60,923 bases of DNA from Bacteroidales bacterium (GCA_017438945.1 JAFRUI010000008.1:1-60923), one strand, 5' to 3'; counted from the first letter of the stretch, positions 20,301-28,782 are shown. Notes: generated from the sequence alone by a model not told the origin. Numbers and translations are program-made.

Positions 20301-21868
20301 TAGTCGTAGTCTTTCTTTTTGACTTGGTTGTTCAAGTATTGTGCGATTTTGCTCCGATAGTGGATTTGGTTGTGGTTTATGTCATATTCGACAAAACCAC
20401 GGGCAGCGAAATCAATCATCATCGCCTTGATGTCCAATGGCGGTTTGTTGAACCAGCTGATAACATCCTCGATGGTGAGTGGTTCATAACCAGCACTGTT
20501 GAATAACTGCCAAAGGGTGTATATCGGATTGACAGTGTTATAACCGGCGATTTCGTGCATTACGTCCTCTTCATAGTAATTCTGGGATTCAAAGTAGGCT
20601 TCTTGGTCACTGGTGTTGCCCACAATGGGCTTGAACTCAATTCGTTTTTCCTGAGTCTCCCATTGGATGGATTCCACATACATATCCAGTTTATGATAGG
20701 AGTCGAAGAAAGGGGAACGTCCCACACCTTGTTTCGGGCGGGAGATGAGCAAGCTCCGCTTTTCGTTGTCAAATTTGAAGTTTGCGGCAGGATGATAGAT
20801 GGAGTCGGTTTCAATATAGAGGGAAACCTTAGCGTCTTCTGAAAGCAGGGTGGTGGGTTTGATGAGAAAATTTTGAGATAACGCGGAGATAATGACTTTC
20901 CCTTCGTTGTAAATGGTGATCTTGGCCAGTGTGTCCCCTTGGCCTGCGCCGAAAATGGATGCTCCGCGCATGTCAAATCCGCCGATGTAGTCAATATCTT
21001 TGTAGAGATTTTTGATGGGAAGGGTGGCCTCATAACTGGTGAATCGGGGATAGGAGGCTTTCTCTTCGGAAGTCGGCAGCATGGCTTTCTCCTCCACGCG
21101 ACCGATGATGGGGCGTGCGAAAAGGCGGGGATAGTAGAATAAGGCGTTCTCGGCCTCCACTTTAGGGAAACGCAAATCGATATCGTAAGTTTTCAACTCT
21201 GCTTTGACATTGGGGTCCAATCCGGCGCGATCCCAGGAAATGGTGCCTCCGTTAGCCTTAAATATCAGTTTGTCAGGATAATATCGGCCATTCACGCTGC
21301 TGACAATCAAACTGTCTTTGGCGGAATAACCCCAAAGGTCAATGTCTTTGAAATCAAAACAGGGCTCCCCGTCAAACCCTAAATGGTCGGCAAAGCCCAT
21401 GGCTACCCATTTGACATTGTCACCCTGGTTCATGATGTTGTTTTTGAAGAACTGCTCGTAGTGCTTCATCTTGTCATGGAAAAAGGTGGAACTCTGCCCG
21501 ATGTGATAGTTCAGGATTTTCTGCCATGTTTCGGTCTCAGAGGCGTATTGGCTTTCCAGAAAAGCACGATAAGTTTCTATGTAGCTTTGGAAATGGGGGA
21601 AAGGACGGTGTTTTTTCTTCACCATCTTGTTGGCCTCCTCAATGAAAACGGCTTGGTTGTCTTCGTCCATTTGGGTGGTCCACATCAACTCGAAAACATC
21701 AAGAATCTCCTTGGACTCTTTCTGGCGGTCTTTCGGCACTGTCGAGTAAAACTCCTTCATCTCTTCCACGGTTTTGGAAGGGTCTTTGGAGAACGATGTA
21801 AAACGCTGAGCTTGAGCAAGCACTGTCAAGCATATTAGGAAACTGACACAAAAAAATCTTTTCATCAT
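17393..21868 (-). CDS. Very large exported protein, function unknown
   Basis: 1491 residues with a clear signal peptide (MMKRFFCVSFLICLTVLAQA). No membrane helix follows. The body is rich in aromatic and beta-strand-forming residues with many short DNF, YDYI and GGKDIAF-like stretches, suggesting tandem beta domains, and ends in a basic tail (SLKNKFVKKYF). I see no catalytic motif, lipobox or T9SS sorting tail, so a periplasmic or outer-membrane-associated scaffold is likelier than an enzyme. Some stretches recall the beta-jelly-roll style of LptA/OstA proteins, but that is weak. The aromatic biosynthesis gene begins one base after its stop, an odd partner. Confidence 0.85.
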   Translation of the reverse strand: MMKRFFCVSFLICLTVLAQAQRFTSFSKDPSKTVEEMKEFYSTVPKDRQKESKEILDVFELMWTTQMDEDNQAVFIEEANKMVKKKHRPFPHFQSYIETYRAFLESQYASETETWQKILNYHIGQSSTFFHDKMKHYEQFFKNNIMNQGDNVKWVAMGFADHLGFDGEPCFDFKDIDLWGYSAKDSLIVSSVNGRYYPDKLIFKANGGTISWDRAGLDPNVKAELKTYDIDLRFPKVEAENALFYYPRLFARPIIGRVEEKAMLPTSEEKASYPRFTSYEATLPIKNLYKDIDYIGGFDMRGASIFGAGQGDTLAKITIYNEGKVIISALSQNFLIKPTTLLSEDAKVSLYIETDSIYHPAANFKFDNEKRSLLISRPKQGVGRSPFFDSYHKLDMYVESIQWETQEKRIEFKPIVGNTSDQEAYFESQNYYEEDVMHEIAGYNTVNPIYTLWQLFNSAGYEPLTIEDVISWFNKPPLDIKAMMIDFAARGFVEYDINHNQIHYRSKIAQYLNNQVKKKDYDYIKLESKTHYASLDLLTNDLKITGCEFFVLSDPQIVNVYPMDELVTVKKNRDMVFSGRVIGGLFDFVTHNCKFDYDRFLVDMDIIDTLIMYVEDKNGPMDMYGDYKLQRVRSQIQELSGVLYIDVPGNKCGMVDYPDYPIFEARKGGKVFYDQPYVLGGVYNRDKFYYLVNQFRIVNLDNFVIDSMKFTGALVSGGIFPDIAEPLKVQSDFSLGFVHNTSGLPMYGTKGGYQGRISLSNRGLRGKGTIDYITSHTFSDSLVFYIDSTNGAANQHVVDEQMAGTEFPPASVNEAYMHWEPYQDQMFIHTLQEPMDLFREAQLTGNSKITPNGLFGTGIVKFNRADISSRLFQFKHHELLADTADLRIYDIGGGKDIAFSTDNYNSHIDFKTRKGHFLANGQASEVYFVQNEIKAKSSEFEWDPIDSTILRFKWDDPHKDVDIDNTSIKELVDMQSVGNELYAVAVNSNYMFTAVNAEYDFAKNIIFAHGVRYINVGDAAITPLHGDVTIRKNAAMDVLEKSRILAGRDNKYHELYNCTSRVQSATRFYANGYYDYIDAEQRVQTLYFDTVYFMKETFGEAKIPLEKDFHFSDQFAFDGRAELHSTNPFLSYFGGVEIIHGCDTIKHARMKILQQVDPNNIMLQVHDRTKDVNERKVVVAIASSNKTGRIYTAFGVAKDEFNDAEYINVFGYITYDKETREFKAASLEKLNDPSIPGNIITLNTDNCEAHGSGTIDMGAKLGRVDFVTNGTIVNYTLADSAEMHLTTSINFFFNEKSMDLMNKAIDKASLDFVDVSQDEAFDLALYNILGKTEYDRYQRNVALGQNRRLPEALQVKFLFSNIDFEWDKEQSTFKSQTQLPLIICGEKTVYKMVPGRIVIEKRGSRNRLYLYFEFDNQFYYFQFDNNAVSAFASDKAFNDAISSVKPKNRFQAPDQAKGLPSFTYKLGNRSLKNKFVKKYFTDVEEESENGD

Positions 21869-21887
21869 TACATAGAAAAATGGTGTG

Positions 21888-21895
21888 CAAAGATA
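21888..21895 (-). promoter_or_regulatory. -7 box of the large exported protein gene
   Basis: TATCTTTG on the minus strand, 20 bases before the start codon. Confidence 0.7.
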
Positions 21896-21954
21896 GCAAA
21901 AAGTTTGCTATTCTGCACACGGGATGTTAATGGTAAAATCTAAAAGATTGAAAA

Positions 21955-22797
21955 TCAGATTTTCTCAAATTTCGCCGCCACCCATTTGTCTTTTGACTTA
22001 TGGTCCACGTATTTGAGACCGTTTTGTGCGCAGCAATAACGCAGTGCGGGTAAATCTTCTTCATAGAAACCGCTTAAAAACAGTAACGCTCCCTCATTCA
22101 TGCACTTGACATATTGCGGGATGTCCTGCAGCAAGATGTTACGGTTGATGTTGGCCAAGATAATGTCATAACTTTCGTCACCGAGCAGTGAAGCGTCGCC
22201 CAGTAATACTTTGAGTTGGTCGCAGTGATTGTGCCGGGCATTCTCCACGCCGTTGCGGTAGGCCCATTCGTCATTGTCAATGGCCGTGACAGGAGTGGCT
22301 CCCTTCATCGTGGAGAGGATTGCCAAGACTCCTGTGCCCGCACCCATGTCGAGCACTGCCTTGCCACGAACGTCCGTTTCCAACAAGTAAGAAACCATCT
22401 GTGCCGTGGTGGCGTGGTGTGCCGTCCCAAACGACATCTTCGGCTCAATTACAATATCGTATTCTGTCTCTGGTCGCGCAGGATGGAACGGGGCGCGGAT
22501 ATAGCATTTCCCGTCAATCAGCACAGGCTCGTAATTGGCCTCCCAAGCGGCATTCCAGTCTTTGTCTTCCATCGGTGCAACGGAATAGGAAATCTTCACT
22601 TCAGGAAACTGTGGAGTGTCCAACAAATCCTTGAAAACATCTTCTTGGAAATCTTTCTCGGGAATGTAACACAAGAGCTCCTGTTCGCTTTCCCCATCCA
22701 TGAAACTGTCACATCCGGCCTCCGCCATTAGCGAAGTGTAAATTTCCTTCCACGGCTCTGCCGGCTCAATTACAAGTCTGATTTCGAGATATTTCAT
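21955..22797 (-). CDS. prmA: Ribosomal protein L11 methyltransferase
   Basis: 280 residues. PrmA trimethylates ribosomal protein L11 using S-adenosylmethionine. The N-terminal substrate-recognition region precedes the Rossmann core with motif I VLDMGAGTGVLAI and the post-motif II segment DIILANINRNIL, where ANIN replaces the NPPY of other methyltransferases, as is normal for PrmA. Confidence 0.94.
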   Translation of the reverse strand: MKYLEIRLVIEPAEPWKEIYTSLMAEAGCDSFMDGESEQELLCYIPEKDFQEDVFKDLLDTPQFPEVKISYSVAPMEDKDWNAAWEANYEPVLIDGKCYIRAPFHPARPETEYDIVIEPKMSFGTAHHATTAQMVSYLLETDVRGKAVLDMGAGTGVLAILSTMKGATPVTAIDNDEWAYRNGVENARHNHCDQLKVLLGDASLLGDESYDIILANINRNILLQDIPQYVKCMNEGALLFLSGFYEEDLPALRYCCAQNGLKYVDHKSKDKWVAAKFEKI

Positions 22798-22813
22798 ACG
22801 ATAAACGAAATTA

Positions 22814-22848
22814 GTCCAACGTCTTACGTCTAAAGTCTTACGTCCTAA
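22814..22848. repeat. Heptanucleotide array, 5 units
   Basis: Units GTCCAAC, GTCTTAC, GTCTAAA, GTCTTAC and GTCCTAA between prmA and the PepSY-like gene. The last unit includes the TAG stop codon (22847-22845) of the minus-strand PepSY-like gene. Confidence 0.85.
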
Positions 22849-24440
22849 TATTCAATCGGCTTTCCAGACAAATTGAACCACAGCTCCTGCTCCTCTTGAG
22901 TTTTCTTGTCCACAATGATGACCTTGTAGGCATTCAGTTTGTCGGCGAGGCGTTTCACGGAATAGAATTCTTTCAGCTTGTAGTTCTTATATTCTTTTTT
23001 GAGATAATCCTGAATGGTGGCGGAGAGATTGTCATTCTTCCCCATCACCCAGGTCTCTACGATTTCACCATAACTGTTGAAGACGCAGATTTCCTTGCCT
23101 CTGGTGGTGTAGAAGATGGCCTGATACTCCATATAGTCCCCTTCTCTCCACTCCACATTGTTCACTTTCGGGTATTTCAGCTTGAATGCGGCCTTGACAT
23201 TGTCAGGTACACTTGACGCGTCGTCATTGTCCAGCTCCATGTTCATTTTTTCGTAATATTTGTTGAGTGCGTCATCCTCATCGCTCTCTTGTGCGCCACC
23301 ACCTAATTCATAGTCGGGGTCTATGGTGCGAATCAGTTTGCCGGCTTTGTCAAAGAAGACGGTGGTGACCAACTTGGCCTTGTAGTTGGCTTTTTCGTAG
23401 AATTCCACCATCATTTTGTCATCTTTGTCTGCTCTCTGCTCTTTGACAGCATTCTTGAACCGCCAGCTGGGGTAGAAGTCGTTGAGGTGTTTGGCCATTA
23501 GGCCAGATACAGACTCTTCAGGCATGATGGTCAAGGTTTTTTCCCACACACCAGCAGGGGAGATGTAGACGGCTGTTTTCTTGCCTTGGTTCAGGCAACG
23601 GGCGATGTACATACTGTCTACTAGGAACCAGTTAAGCTCGGCAGGATGCAACACCTTTTTAACCAAAGCTTTGGAAACGACTTCAGGCACGGTGTTGGCT
23701 TTGATGGCGATATTGCCGTGCTCATCTTTCACCACGGGTTCAGGCTTCTCTTTCTTGGGTTTGGCCTCTTTTGGGGATTGCGTGGCGGCAGGCTTGCTAG
23801 TTGTCGTAGTGGGTTTCGGGGTGCTTTTCGCCGCTTTCTCGGCTGCGGCTTTTTCAGCGGCCTCGCGTTTCGCTTCCTCCTCCTTAGCTGCTTGTTTTTC
23901 AGCGGCAGCGGCTTTTGCCTGGTCTATCTTGTCGGGCTGCTTTACGGTTGGATCTTGGAAATCATCCGGATCCTCGCGTGTAAGTAGCTTGTTCTGGCCT
24001 GTCGAGGCGAAGGTCAGAACGGAGGGCTTTGTCCCGACGCCTTCAGGTTTCACCTCAAGGTAATAGTGCGTGTTCTCATCCTCTTTTTCTTCAAGGCAGC
24101 TCATGCTGATGTTGAAGTCAGGGTAATTGGTCTTCACATAGTCGGTGATGGATGACGGCAGCTCGCTGACAGGAACTGTGAAGAGCGTGCGTATCCATTC
24201 GCCGCTTGCGGACAGAAACACTTTCCCGGCTGTTGCGCCGTCTTTAATGGTGGCAATGTAGGTGCCTCCTTCTTTCATCCATCCGGTGACTTTCACGTAA
24301 GAATATTGCTCTTCCAACGTTTGAATGACATCCGCCGGCACATCTGTGGGTTTCAGTTTTTGAGCCGTAATAGTGTTGGTGTTGAGAATAACTATCTGAA
24401 TCACAGATAATAACAGGACAAATAAAATCTTATTTTTCAT
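22845..24440 (-). CDS. Exported PepSY-like repeat protein
   Basis: 531 residues with a signal peptide. At least three modules resemble the PepSY-like (beta-lactamase-inhibitor-like) family: about 25-105, about 245-370 and about 420-531, the last with SSVPDNVKAAFKLKYP followed by VNNVEWREGDYMEYQ. Between the first two lies a low-complexity linker (about 170-245) of Ala/Lys/Glu runs, then Pro/Thr/Lys runs. Family function is unknown; the modules may bind peptides or inhibit proteases in the periplasm. I start at the ATG ending at 24440; a TTG further up overlaps the promoter. Confidence 0.85.
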   Translation of the reverse strand: MKNKILFVLLLSVIQIVILNTNTITAQKLKPTDVPADVIQTLEEQYSYVKVTGWMKEGGTYIATIKDGATAGKVFLSASGEWIRTLFTVPVSELPSSITDYVKTNYPDFNISMSCLEEKEDENTHYYLEVKPEGVGTKPSVLTFASTGQNKLLTREDPDDFQDPTVKQPDKIDQAKAAAAEKQAAKEEEAKREAAEKAAAEKAAKSTPKPTTTTSKPAATQSPKEAKPKKEKPEPVVKDEHGNIAIKANTVPEVVSKALVKKVLHPAELNWFLVDSMYIARCLNQGKKTAVYISPAGVWEKTLTIMPEESVSGLMAKHLNDFYPSWRFKNAVKEQRADKDDKMMVEFYEKANYKAKLVTTVFFDKAGKLIRTIDPDYELGGGAQESDEDDALNKYYEKMNMELDNDDASSVPDNVKAAFKLKYPKVNNVEWREGDYMEYQAIFYTTRGKEICVFNSYGEIVETWVMGKNDNLSATIQDYLKKEYKNYKLKEFYSVKRLADKLNAYKVIIVDKKTQEEQELWFNLSGKPIEY

Positions 24441-24467
24441 TTTTGTAAAAATTATCAAACAGAGCCA

Positions 24468-24475
24468 CAAAAATA
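24468..24475 (-). promoter_or_regulatory. -7 box of the PepSY-like gene
   Basis: TATTTTTG on the minus strand, about 28 bases before the ATG. Confidence 0.6.
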
Positions 24476-24561
24476 AAGTTTTTTTGTGAATTTAAGATAA
24501 ATAGTGAAAATTTTAGCAAACAAGTCAGCTAGTCTATGTTCTAGGTTTGAGTCTTCGTAAT

Positions 24562-25200
24562 CTACAAGCCCCTCTTCATCTTCGTGTTTTCTCCTTTCAG
24601 CGTTTCCCGGATTTTGGCGGTCAGGATGTCAATCCCGATGTTGTTTTGGCCGCCTACAGGGATGATGATGTCTGCGAGGCGTTTGGTGGGTTCGATGAAA
24701 AGTTCGTGCATCGGTTTTACGAAGTTGCGGTAGTGGCGGATGGATTTGTCGAGTCCTCGTCCGCGTTCGATGACATCGCGGCTGATGATACGGATGAGCC
24801 GTTCGTCCGCGTCTGTGTCCACGAAAACTTTAATGTCCATGGTGTCGCAAAGTTCCGGGTTCGTGAAGATGAGGATTCCTTCGACGATGAGCACTTCGGC
24901 AGGGTAGACCGTGATGGTTTCTTTGCCGCGTGCGCAGGTGACGTACGAGTAGGTGGGCATAGGGATGGATTTGCCTGCCTTCAGCTGGTTGATATGGTCC
25001 ACCAGCAAGGGAAATTCGATGGAGGAGGGGTGGTCGAAGTTGATTTGTTCCTTCTCTTCTTGTGTGAGGTCGCCGTTATCACGATAGTATGCGTCCTGCG
25101 ACAGCACACTCACGTGGTGTTTTGGGAACTGGTTGACGATTTTTTGCACCACAGAGGTTTTTCCTGAGCCGGATCCGCCGGCAATGCCTAATACTAACAT
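24562..25200 (-). CDS. udk: Uridine kinase
   Basis: 212 residues. Udk phosphorylates uridine and cytidine for pyrimidine salvage. The P-loop GIAGGSGSGKTS lies at the very N-terminus, followed by LSQDAYYRDNG and INFDHPSSIEFPLL, both typical of the family. I start at the ATG ending at 25200 (MLVLGIAGG); upstream in-frame sequence is not conserved in kind. A weak -7-like box (TGCACTTTTGCA region, 25250-25257) lies between it and the tRNA-Gln terminator. Confidence 0.95.
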   Translation of the reverse strand: MLVLGIAGGSGSGKTSVVQKIVNQFPKHHVSVLSQDAYYRDNGDLTQEEKEQINFDHPSSIEFPLLVDHINQLKAGKSIPMPTYSYVTCARGKETITVYPAEVLIVEGILIFTNPELCDTMDIKVFVDTDADERLIRIISRDVIERGRGLDKSIRHYRNFVKPMHELFIEPTKRLADIIIPVGGQNNIGIDILTAKIRETLKGENTKMKRGL

Positions 25201-25261
25201 GGTAAAAGGATTATATGAAACAAAGGATATTATTTGACAGTTTACGGTGCAAAAGTGCAAA

Positions 25262-25297
25262 AAAAATCTGAACCCTAGGATAAGGATTCAGATTTTT
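25262..25297 (-). terminator. Intrinsic terminator of tRNA-Gln
   Basis: AAAAATCTGAA (25262-25272) pairs exactly with TTCAGATTTTT (25287-25297), an 11-bp stem. On the minus strand it follows the tRNA directly and ends in a run of T. Confidence 0.85.
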
Positions 25298-25298
25298 G

Positions 25299-25369
25299 TT
25301 GCCCCGATAGGATTCGAACCCATACAAACAGAACCAGAATCTGCGGTGCTACCATTACACAACAGGGCA
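25299..25369 (-). tRNA. tRNA-Gln (CTG)
   Basis: On the minus strand the acceptor TGCCCTG pairs with CGGGGCA (one wobble), the anticodon stem GCAGA/TCTGT holds loop TTCTGGT with anticodon CTG, and the T arm is GGGTTCGAATCC. CCA is not encoded. It has its own promoter and terminator. Confidence 0.95.
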
Positions 25370-25384
25370 AATGCAAATGCGCGG

Positions 25385-25392
25385 CAAAAATA
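25385..25392 (-). promoter_or_regulatory. -7 box of tRNA-Gln
   Basis: TATTTTTG followed by CCGCGC on the minus strand, 15 bases before the tRNA. The box lies inside a perfect 8-bp inverted repeat, ATGCGCGG (25377-25384) and CCGCGCAT (25407-25414). Confidence 0.7.
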
Positions 25393-25435
25393 CACTTTTT
25401 TTCTTACCGCGCATACTTTTTTTGAAAAAAAACTT

Positions 25436-26590
25436 TTAACTTACAAAAACCACTTCGTACCAAATATATCCGCTAACTACAACTGCCTTATAATAAACGT
25501 TATCCACTTTATAATAGAGCGTGTTGTCCAGGATAATTTCTTCGTAGTTGCTGGGGAGTTCCGCCACGCGCGCACCGATCGGAGGGGCTACAACTTGGTA
25601 ATTATTGTTGTAGGGGAGGTAGAAAGTGCCGTCATCGTAGTAGTAGTTCACATTTTTGTACACCACAATTACAGGGCTCCAGGTGTGGAAGATGGCGTGG
25701 GCTATGATGGCTCCAAGGGGAGGACGGCAGATGATGTAGCGACCGTTGATGTAGCGGCAGTAGACGCTGTTGTAGAAGTAGTAGGGGATGCCGTGATAGT
25801 AGACAGGTCTGACGTGGTGCGGGACGTGAATGTAGGAGTGGTAGTTGTGGTAGTTGGGGTGCATATACGGGGTGTGAGGCGCTCCGCCATAGTGCGGACC
25901 ATGATTTCCATGTTTGTCATTGTTGTTTACATTGCTGTTTCCCTCGTTACGCGGACCGGTCACAACGGGCTGAGGCTGAGCCTGACCTTCGGCGGTATAA
26001 CCGCGCTTTGCAACGGTGCTGGCGCTGTTGGTGGAGGAAGAGGTGCCTGCATTTGCGCTGGGAGTCACATTCTGCTTGACGGCCGAAGAGCTGCTCGCAT
26101 TCTGTCTTGCTGTTGTTGCGGTGGGAGTTGTAGTCGTTGTAGAGACAGGACGAGTGTTGGAAGTGGCGGGCTTGTTAGCCGTTACCGGAGTTGTGGTGCG
26201 GCTGGATGTAGTCGGCGTGGATGAAGGTCTTGCCGTTGCATTCGTGGCTGCCGGACGAGTGGTGGAAGGTGTGGTAGAAGGTCTGACATTGTTGGCAGGT
26301 CTTGTGTTTGCCGGGCTGGTCGTGGGACGTCCTTGCGTGGAAGGTGTACGACCTATGTTTTGCTGAGCTTTCTGATAGTTGTTGTTCGCTTTGCTTAAAT
26401 GAGAGTCACCTTTCTGCATTTGACGCGCGGCCTGAGAGGAGGCAGAGGGCGTGTTTTGTTTAGTAGCCGTTACAGTGTTTCTGCTGTTGTTGGCGTTAAT
26501 TCTGGATGAGTTGGGCGTTTGTGCCACAGCTTCCATGGACACTAAACCAGTCATCAGGAAGATACTCATCATTAACATTAACTTTTTCAT
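25436..26590 (-). CDS. Exported Thr/Pro/Asn-rich protein with DUF6515-like C-terminus
   Basis: 384 residues with a signal peptide ending in EAVAQ. Residues about 25-215 are low complexity, dominated by Thr, Ser, Pro, Asn and Ala and resembling a flexible surface linker. A His/Tyr-rich stretch (about 225-280) follows, and the last 120 residues contain repeated YY pairs and the PPIGARVAELPSNY segment seen in the DUF6515 family. Function is unknown; it could be a surface or cell-wall-spanning protein. The transcript probably starts upstream of 26590; no strong box is visible there. Confidence 0.8.
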   Translation of the reverse strand: MKKLMLMMSIFLMTGLVSMEAVAQTPNSSRINANNSRNTVTATKQNTPSASSQAARQMQKGDSHLSKANNNYQKAQQNIGRTPSTQGRPTTSPANTRPANNVRPSTTPSTTRPAATNATARPSSTPTTSSRTTTPVTANKPATSNTRPVSTTTTTPTATTARQNASSSSAVKQNVTPSANAGTSSSTNSASTVAKRGYTAEGQAQPQPVVTGPRNEGNSNVNNNDKHGNHGPHYGGAPHTPYMHPNYHNYHSYIHVPHHVRPVYYHGIPYYFYNSVYCRYINGRYIICRPPLGAIIAHAIFHTWSPVIVVYKNVNYYYDDGTFYLPYNNNYQVVAPPIGARVAELPSNYEEIILDNTLYYKVDNVYYKAVVVSGYIWYEVVFVS

Positions 26591-26647
26591 TGTTTTGAAG
26601 TTTTTGGGTTAAAAGTTACTGGTAAGACGATCTTCCCTCCGTTTTGT

Positions 26648-28735
26648 TTAATGCACAACCACTATTTTTTTATGAGTGGTATTGCTCTCGCTTTCCATTT
26701 GAAGCATGTAGATGCCGTTTGAAAGCTGGTGGACAGGGATTTCAACCTCTCCCTCCACAGACATAAAATGCTGTGTGTATAACGATTGCCCTGACATACT
26801 ATATATTGTGATGTCGCATTGTCCGACCTCTGCAGGTATCACAAGGTGCAGCATGTCGGATGCAGGGTTGGGATAGACGGACACGGGAATCTCGTGGTTT
26901 TCAATCCCGGCGCCATCGGCAGACCAAGTGACTCTGAATCCAGCTTCACTGAGATAGTTGTCCGAGGTGAACTTGACTCTGATCTTGATGTTGTCAAACG
27001 TCATGGGATCGGGGAGTGTGCTTCCCGAAAAGCGTGCCAGCAAAACATGGGGTATTGTCTGGATATCGTAGAAGTCCAGGTGATCCTCAGGGCTGATATC
27101 CATTTCTTCGAAGTTGAATGTGAGGGTCTCGACGTTTTTCAGCCTAAATGTCCAAGAGCAGTTAAGATTGTCGCGGTAGTTGTTATCTCCGCTGTTGTCA
27201 GTGATAACTCCGGAATTCTCCTTGACAATGTTGGCGCCGCAGCCGAAACCTTCTCGTTGGGACTCAAATGTGAGATGCCATCCTTTTCCGGTAATGGAAT
27301 CATCCGTCTCAAACGTGATGTAGAGGCTGTCAGTAATGAAAGTATGCGTGACTTCGGATAATACTTCGCCGGAGATCTCCAACAGGAGGTTCTCTTGGGA
27401 AGGATATCCGTCCCAGAAACGGAGGAAATCATGGCTTTCTTGTGTGGAGCATTGTTTTAATGTAACCCGGACGTCGTATTGGTTCGGATGGGTGATAACA
27501 TAAGTGCAATTGAGATTGTCCAGATAGTTTTGGTTTCCACTCCCGTCCTCCAAGGAACCGTTTGCGGCTGTGAGAATACGGTCGTTGCAGTAGGTCGGGT
27601 AAGAGTGCACAGTAGGATGGAGGTTGACGATGGCAGACTGCCAATGGCTGTAGCCGCCCACGGCATAGTCGTTGTCGTCGGTGCTTTGCGTAGCGTAGAA
27701 TCCGTTGCTGGCACCGCCCCATCCGAAGTTGAAGTGGAAATAGTCGTCGCTGTTGTATCCGTCGCAGACAAAAGCGTGGCCGCCTTGTTCTGAATAGCCG
27801 GAGTAGTAGATGGGTTGGAGGATATTCAGATCCGCCCGGAGAATGACGTGCCAGGAAGAGTCGGAATAATGATGCTTGGAGACGTATTGTGCGTCGGTGT
27901 TGTATCTGAAATAACTGGCCATGGCTTCCGGCACCTCTTGGGAATAAGCGCCAGATCCATCAGGACCGTACATCATGTCGATGGCAGTGCCGCAATGGAA
28001 AATGAGTTTCGCCACCTCGTTGTTGTAAAAGCTCAGCTTGTCGCACATGACATCGTAGTCGTAGTGTTGTTGGGCGAAGTTGACGTGGAAATTTCCGTAT
28101 TCGGTGTGGTTGGTGTGGCTGCCAGTGCCGGATTCGGGAAAACGATAGTAATACATGATTTGGGACATGGCGATGGCAACGCAACCGTTGGGGACCTTCC
28201 CGTCATATCCTGACGGCGCATTTTCGTCTTCAGGACATAAATCATTATAGTATTTGTTTTGGTTCCATGTGGAGTGCAGCAAGGGAGGGACGATGGCCTC
28301 GGCGGTCGCGTCCTTCGAAGGGTGCAGAAGATTGTCCCAAGCTTTTTTCACCTTTTCGCTAGGCGTAGCATGATTGCGACGTGCGGTGGCGATTTCCTGT
28401 TGATACTGGGCGATAAAGAGTTGTGCGCCGGAAGCGGGATTGTCAAGGTCGAAGTCATTGGTGAAACTGTAGGCAAGCACCGGAAGAACAGCGTCCTCAG
28501 CCGAAAAAATCAAAAAACCTGAATCGAAATGCAGGATTGCCAAATCAATGACTCCGTTGTTTTCCAAGTATTGGCAGTTTTTCAAGGAGTAGGAAAGCGC
28601 TTCGGGACAAAGAAATTGCGCTTTTTGTTGGAATGCGCGAACGCCCAGTGTCGTTATCTCTTCTTTGGACAGTGTCTTGGCGAGGGTTAGACCTGGTAGA
28701 AATAGCAGTAGAATTAGTAAATTTCTAAATTTCAT
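26648..28735 (-). CDS. Secreted C10 cysteine protease with CUB-like domains and T9SS tail
   Basis: 695 residues: signal peptide, streptopain-like propeptide (about 20-145), C10 protease domain with catalytic Cys185 (VPNGCVAIAMSQ) and His320 (EQGGHAFVCDGY), then two CUB-like beta domains beginning near CNDRILTAANG and CGANIVKENSG, each with a DNLNC segment. The C-terminus (about 615-695) is a type A T9SS sorting domain: SVYPNPASD, then SNGIYMLQ and a final KKIVVVH. It should be exported through the outer membrane and anchored or released, degrading host or environmental protein. Relatives include interpain and the P. gingivalis PrtT. Confidence 0.93.
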   Translation of the reverse strand: MKFRNLLILLLFLPGLTLAKTLSKEEITTLGVRAFQQKAQFLCPEALSYSLKNCQYLENNGVIDLAILHFDSGFLIFSAEDAVLPVLAYSFTNDFDLDNPASGAQLFIAQYQQEIATARRNHATPSEKVKKAWDNLLHPSKDATAEAIVPPLLHSTWNQNKYYNDLCPEDENAPSGYDGKVPNGCVAIAMSQIMYYYRFPESGTGSHTNHTEYGNFHVNFAQQHYDYDVMCDKLSFYNNEVAKLIFHCGTAIDMMYGPDGSGAYSQEVPEAMASYFRYNTDAQYVSKHHYSDSSWHVILRADLNILQPIYYSGYSEQGGHAFVCDGYNSDDYFHFNFGWGGASNGFYATQSTDDNDYAVGGYSHWQSAIVNLHPTVHSYPTYCNDRILTAANGSLEDGSGNQNYLDNLNCTYVITHPNQYDVRVTLKQCSTQESHDFLRFWDGYPSQENLLLEISGEVLSEVTHTFITDSLYITFETDDSITGKGWHLTFESQREGFGCGANIVKENSGVITDNSGDNNYRDNLNCSWTFRLKNVETLTFNFEEMDISPEDHLDFYDIQTIPHVLLARFSGSTLPDPMTFDNIKIRVKFTSDNYLSEAGFRVTWSADGAGIENHEIPVSVYPNPASDMLHLVIPAEVGQCDITIYSMSGQSLYTQHFMSVEGEVEIPVHQLSNGIYMLQMESESNTTHKKIVVVH

Positions 28736-28751
28736 ATTGGAGTTTGTTTAA

Positions 28752-28782
28752 TAAAAAAAGGAATACCCAAAACGATATTCCT
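28752..28782 (-). terminator. Intrinsic terminator of the four-helix-bundle gene
   Basis: On the minus strand AGGAATA (28782-28776) pairs with TATTCCT (28765-28759) and is followed by seven T. It lies about 50 bases after the stop at 28831. Confidence 0.8.

Noticed and set aside
25436-26366. Antisense Val/Gly-rich frame opposite the DUF6515-like gene
   Set aside because: It is the complement of Thr/Ala/Asn codon repeats; the sense strand has a signal peptide and a family-like C-terminus.
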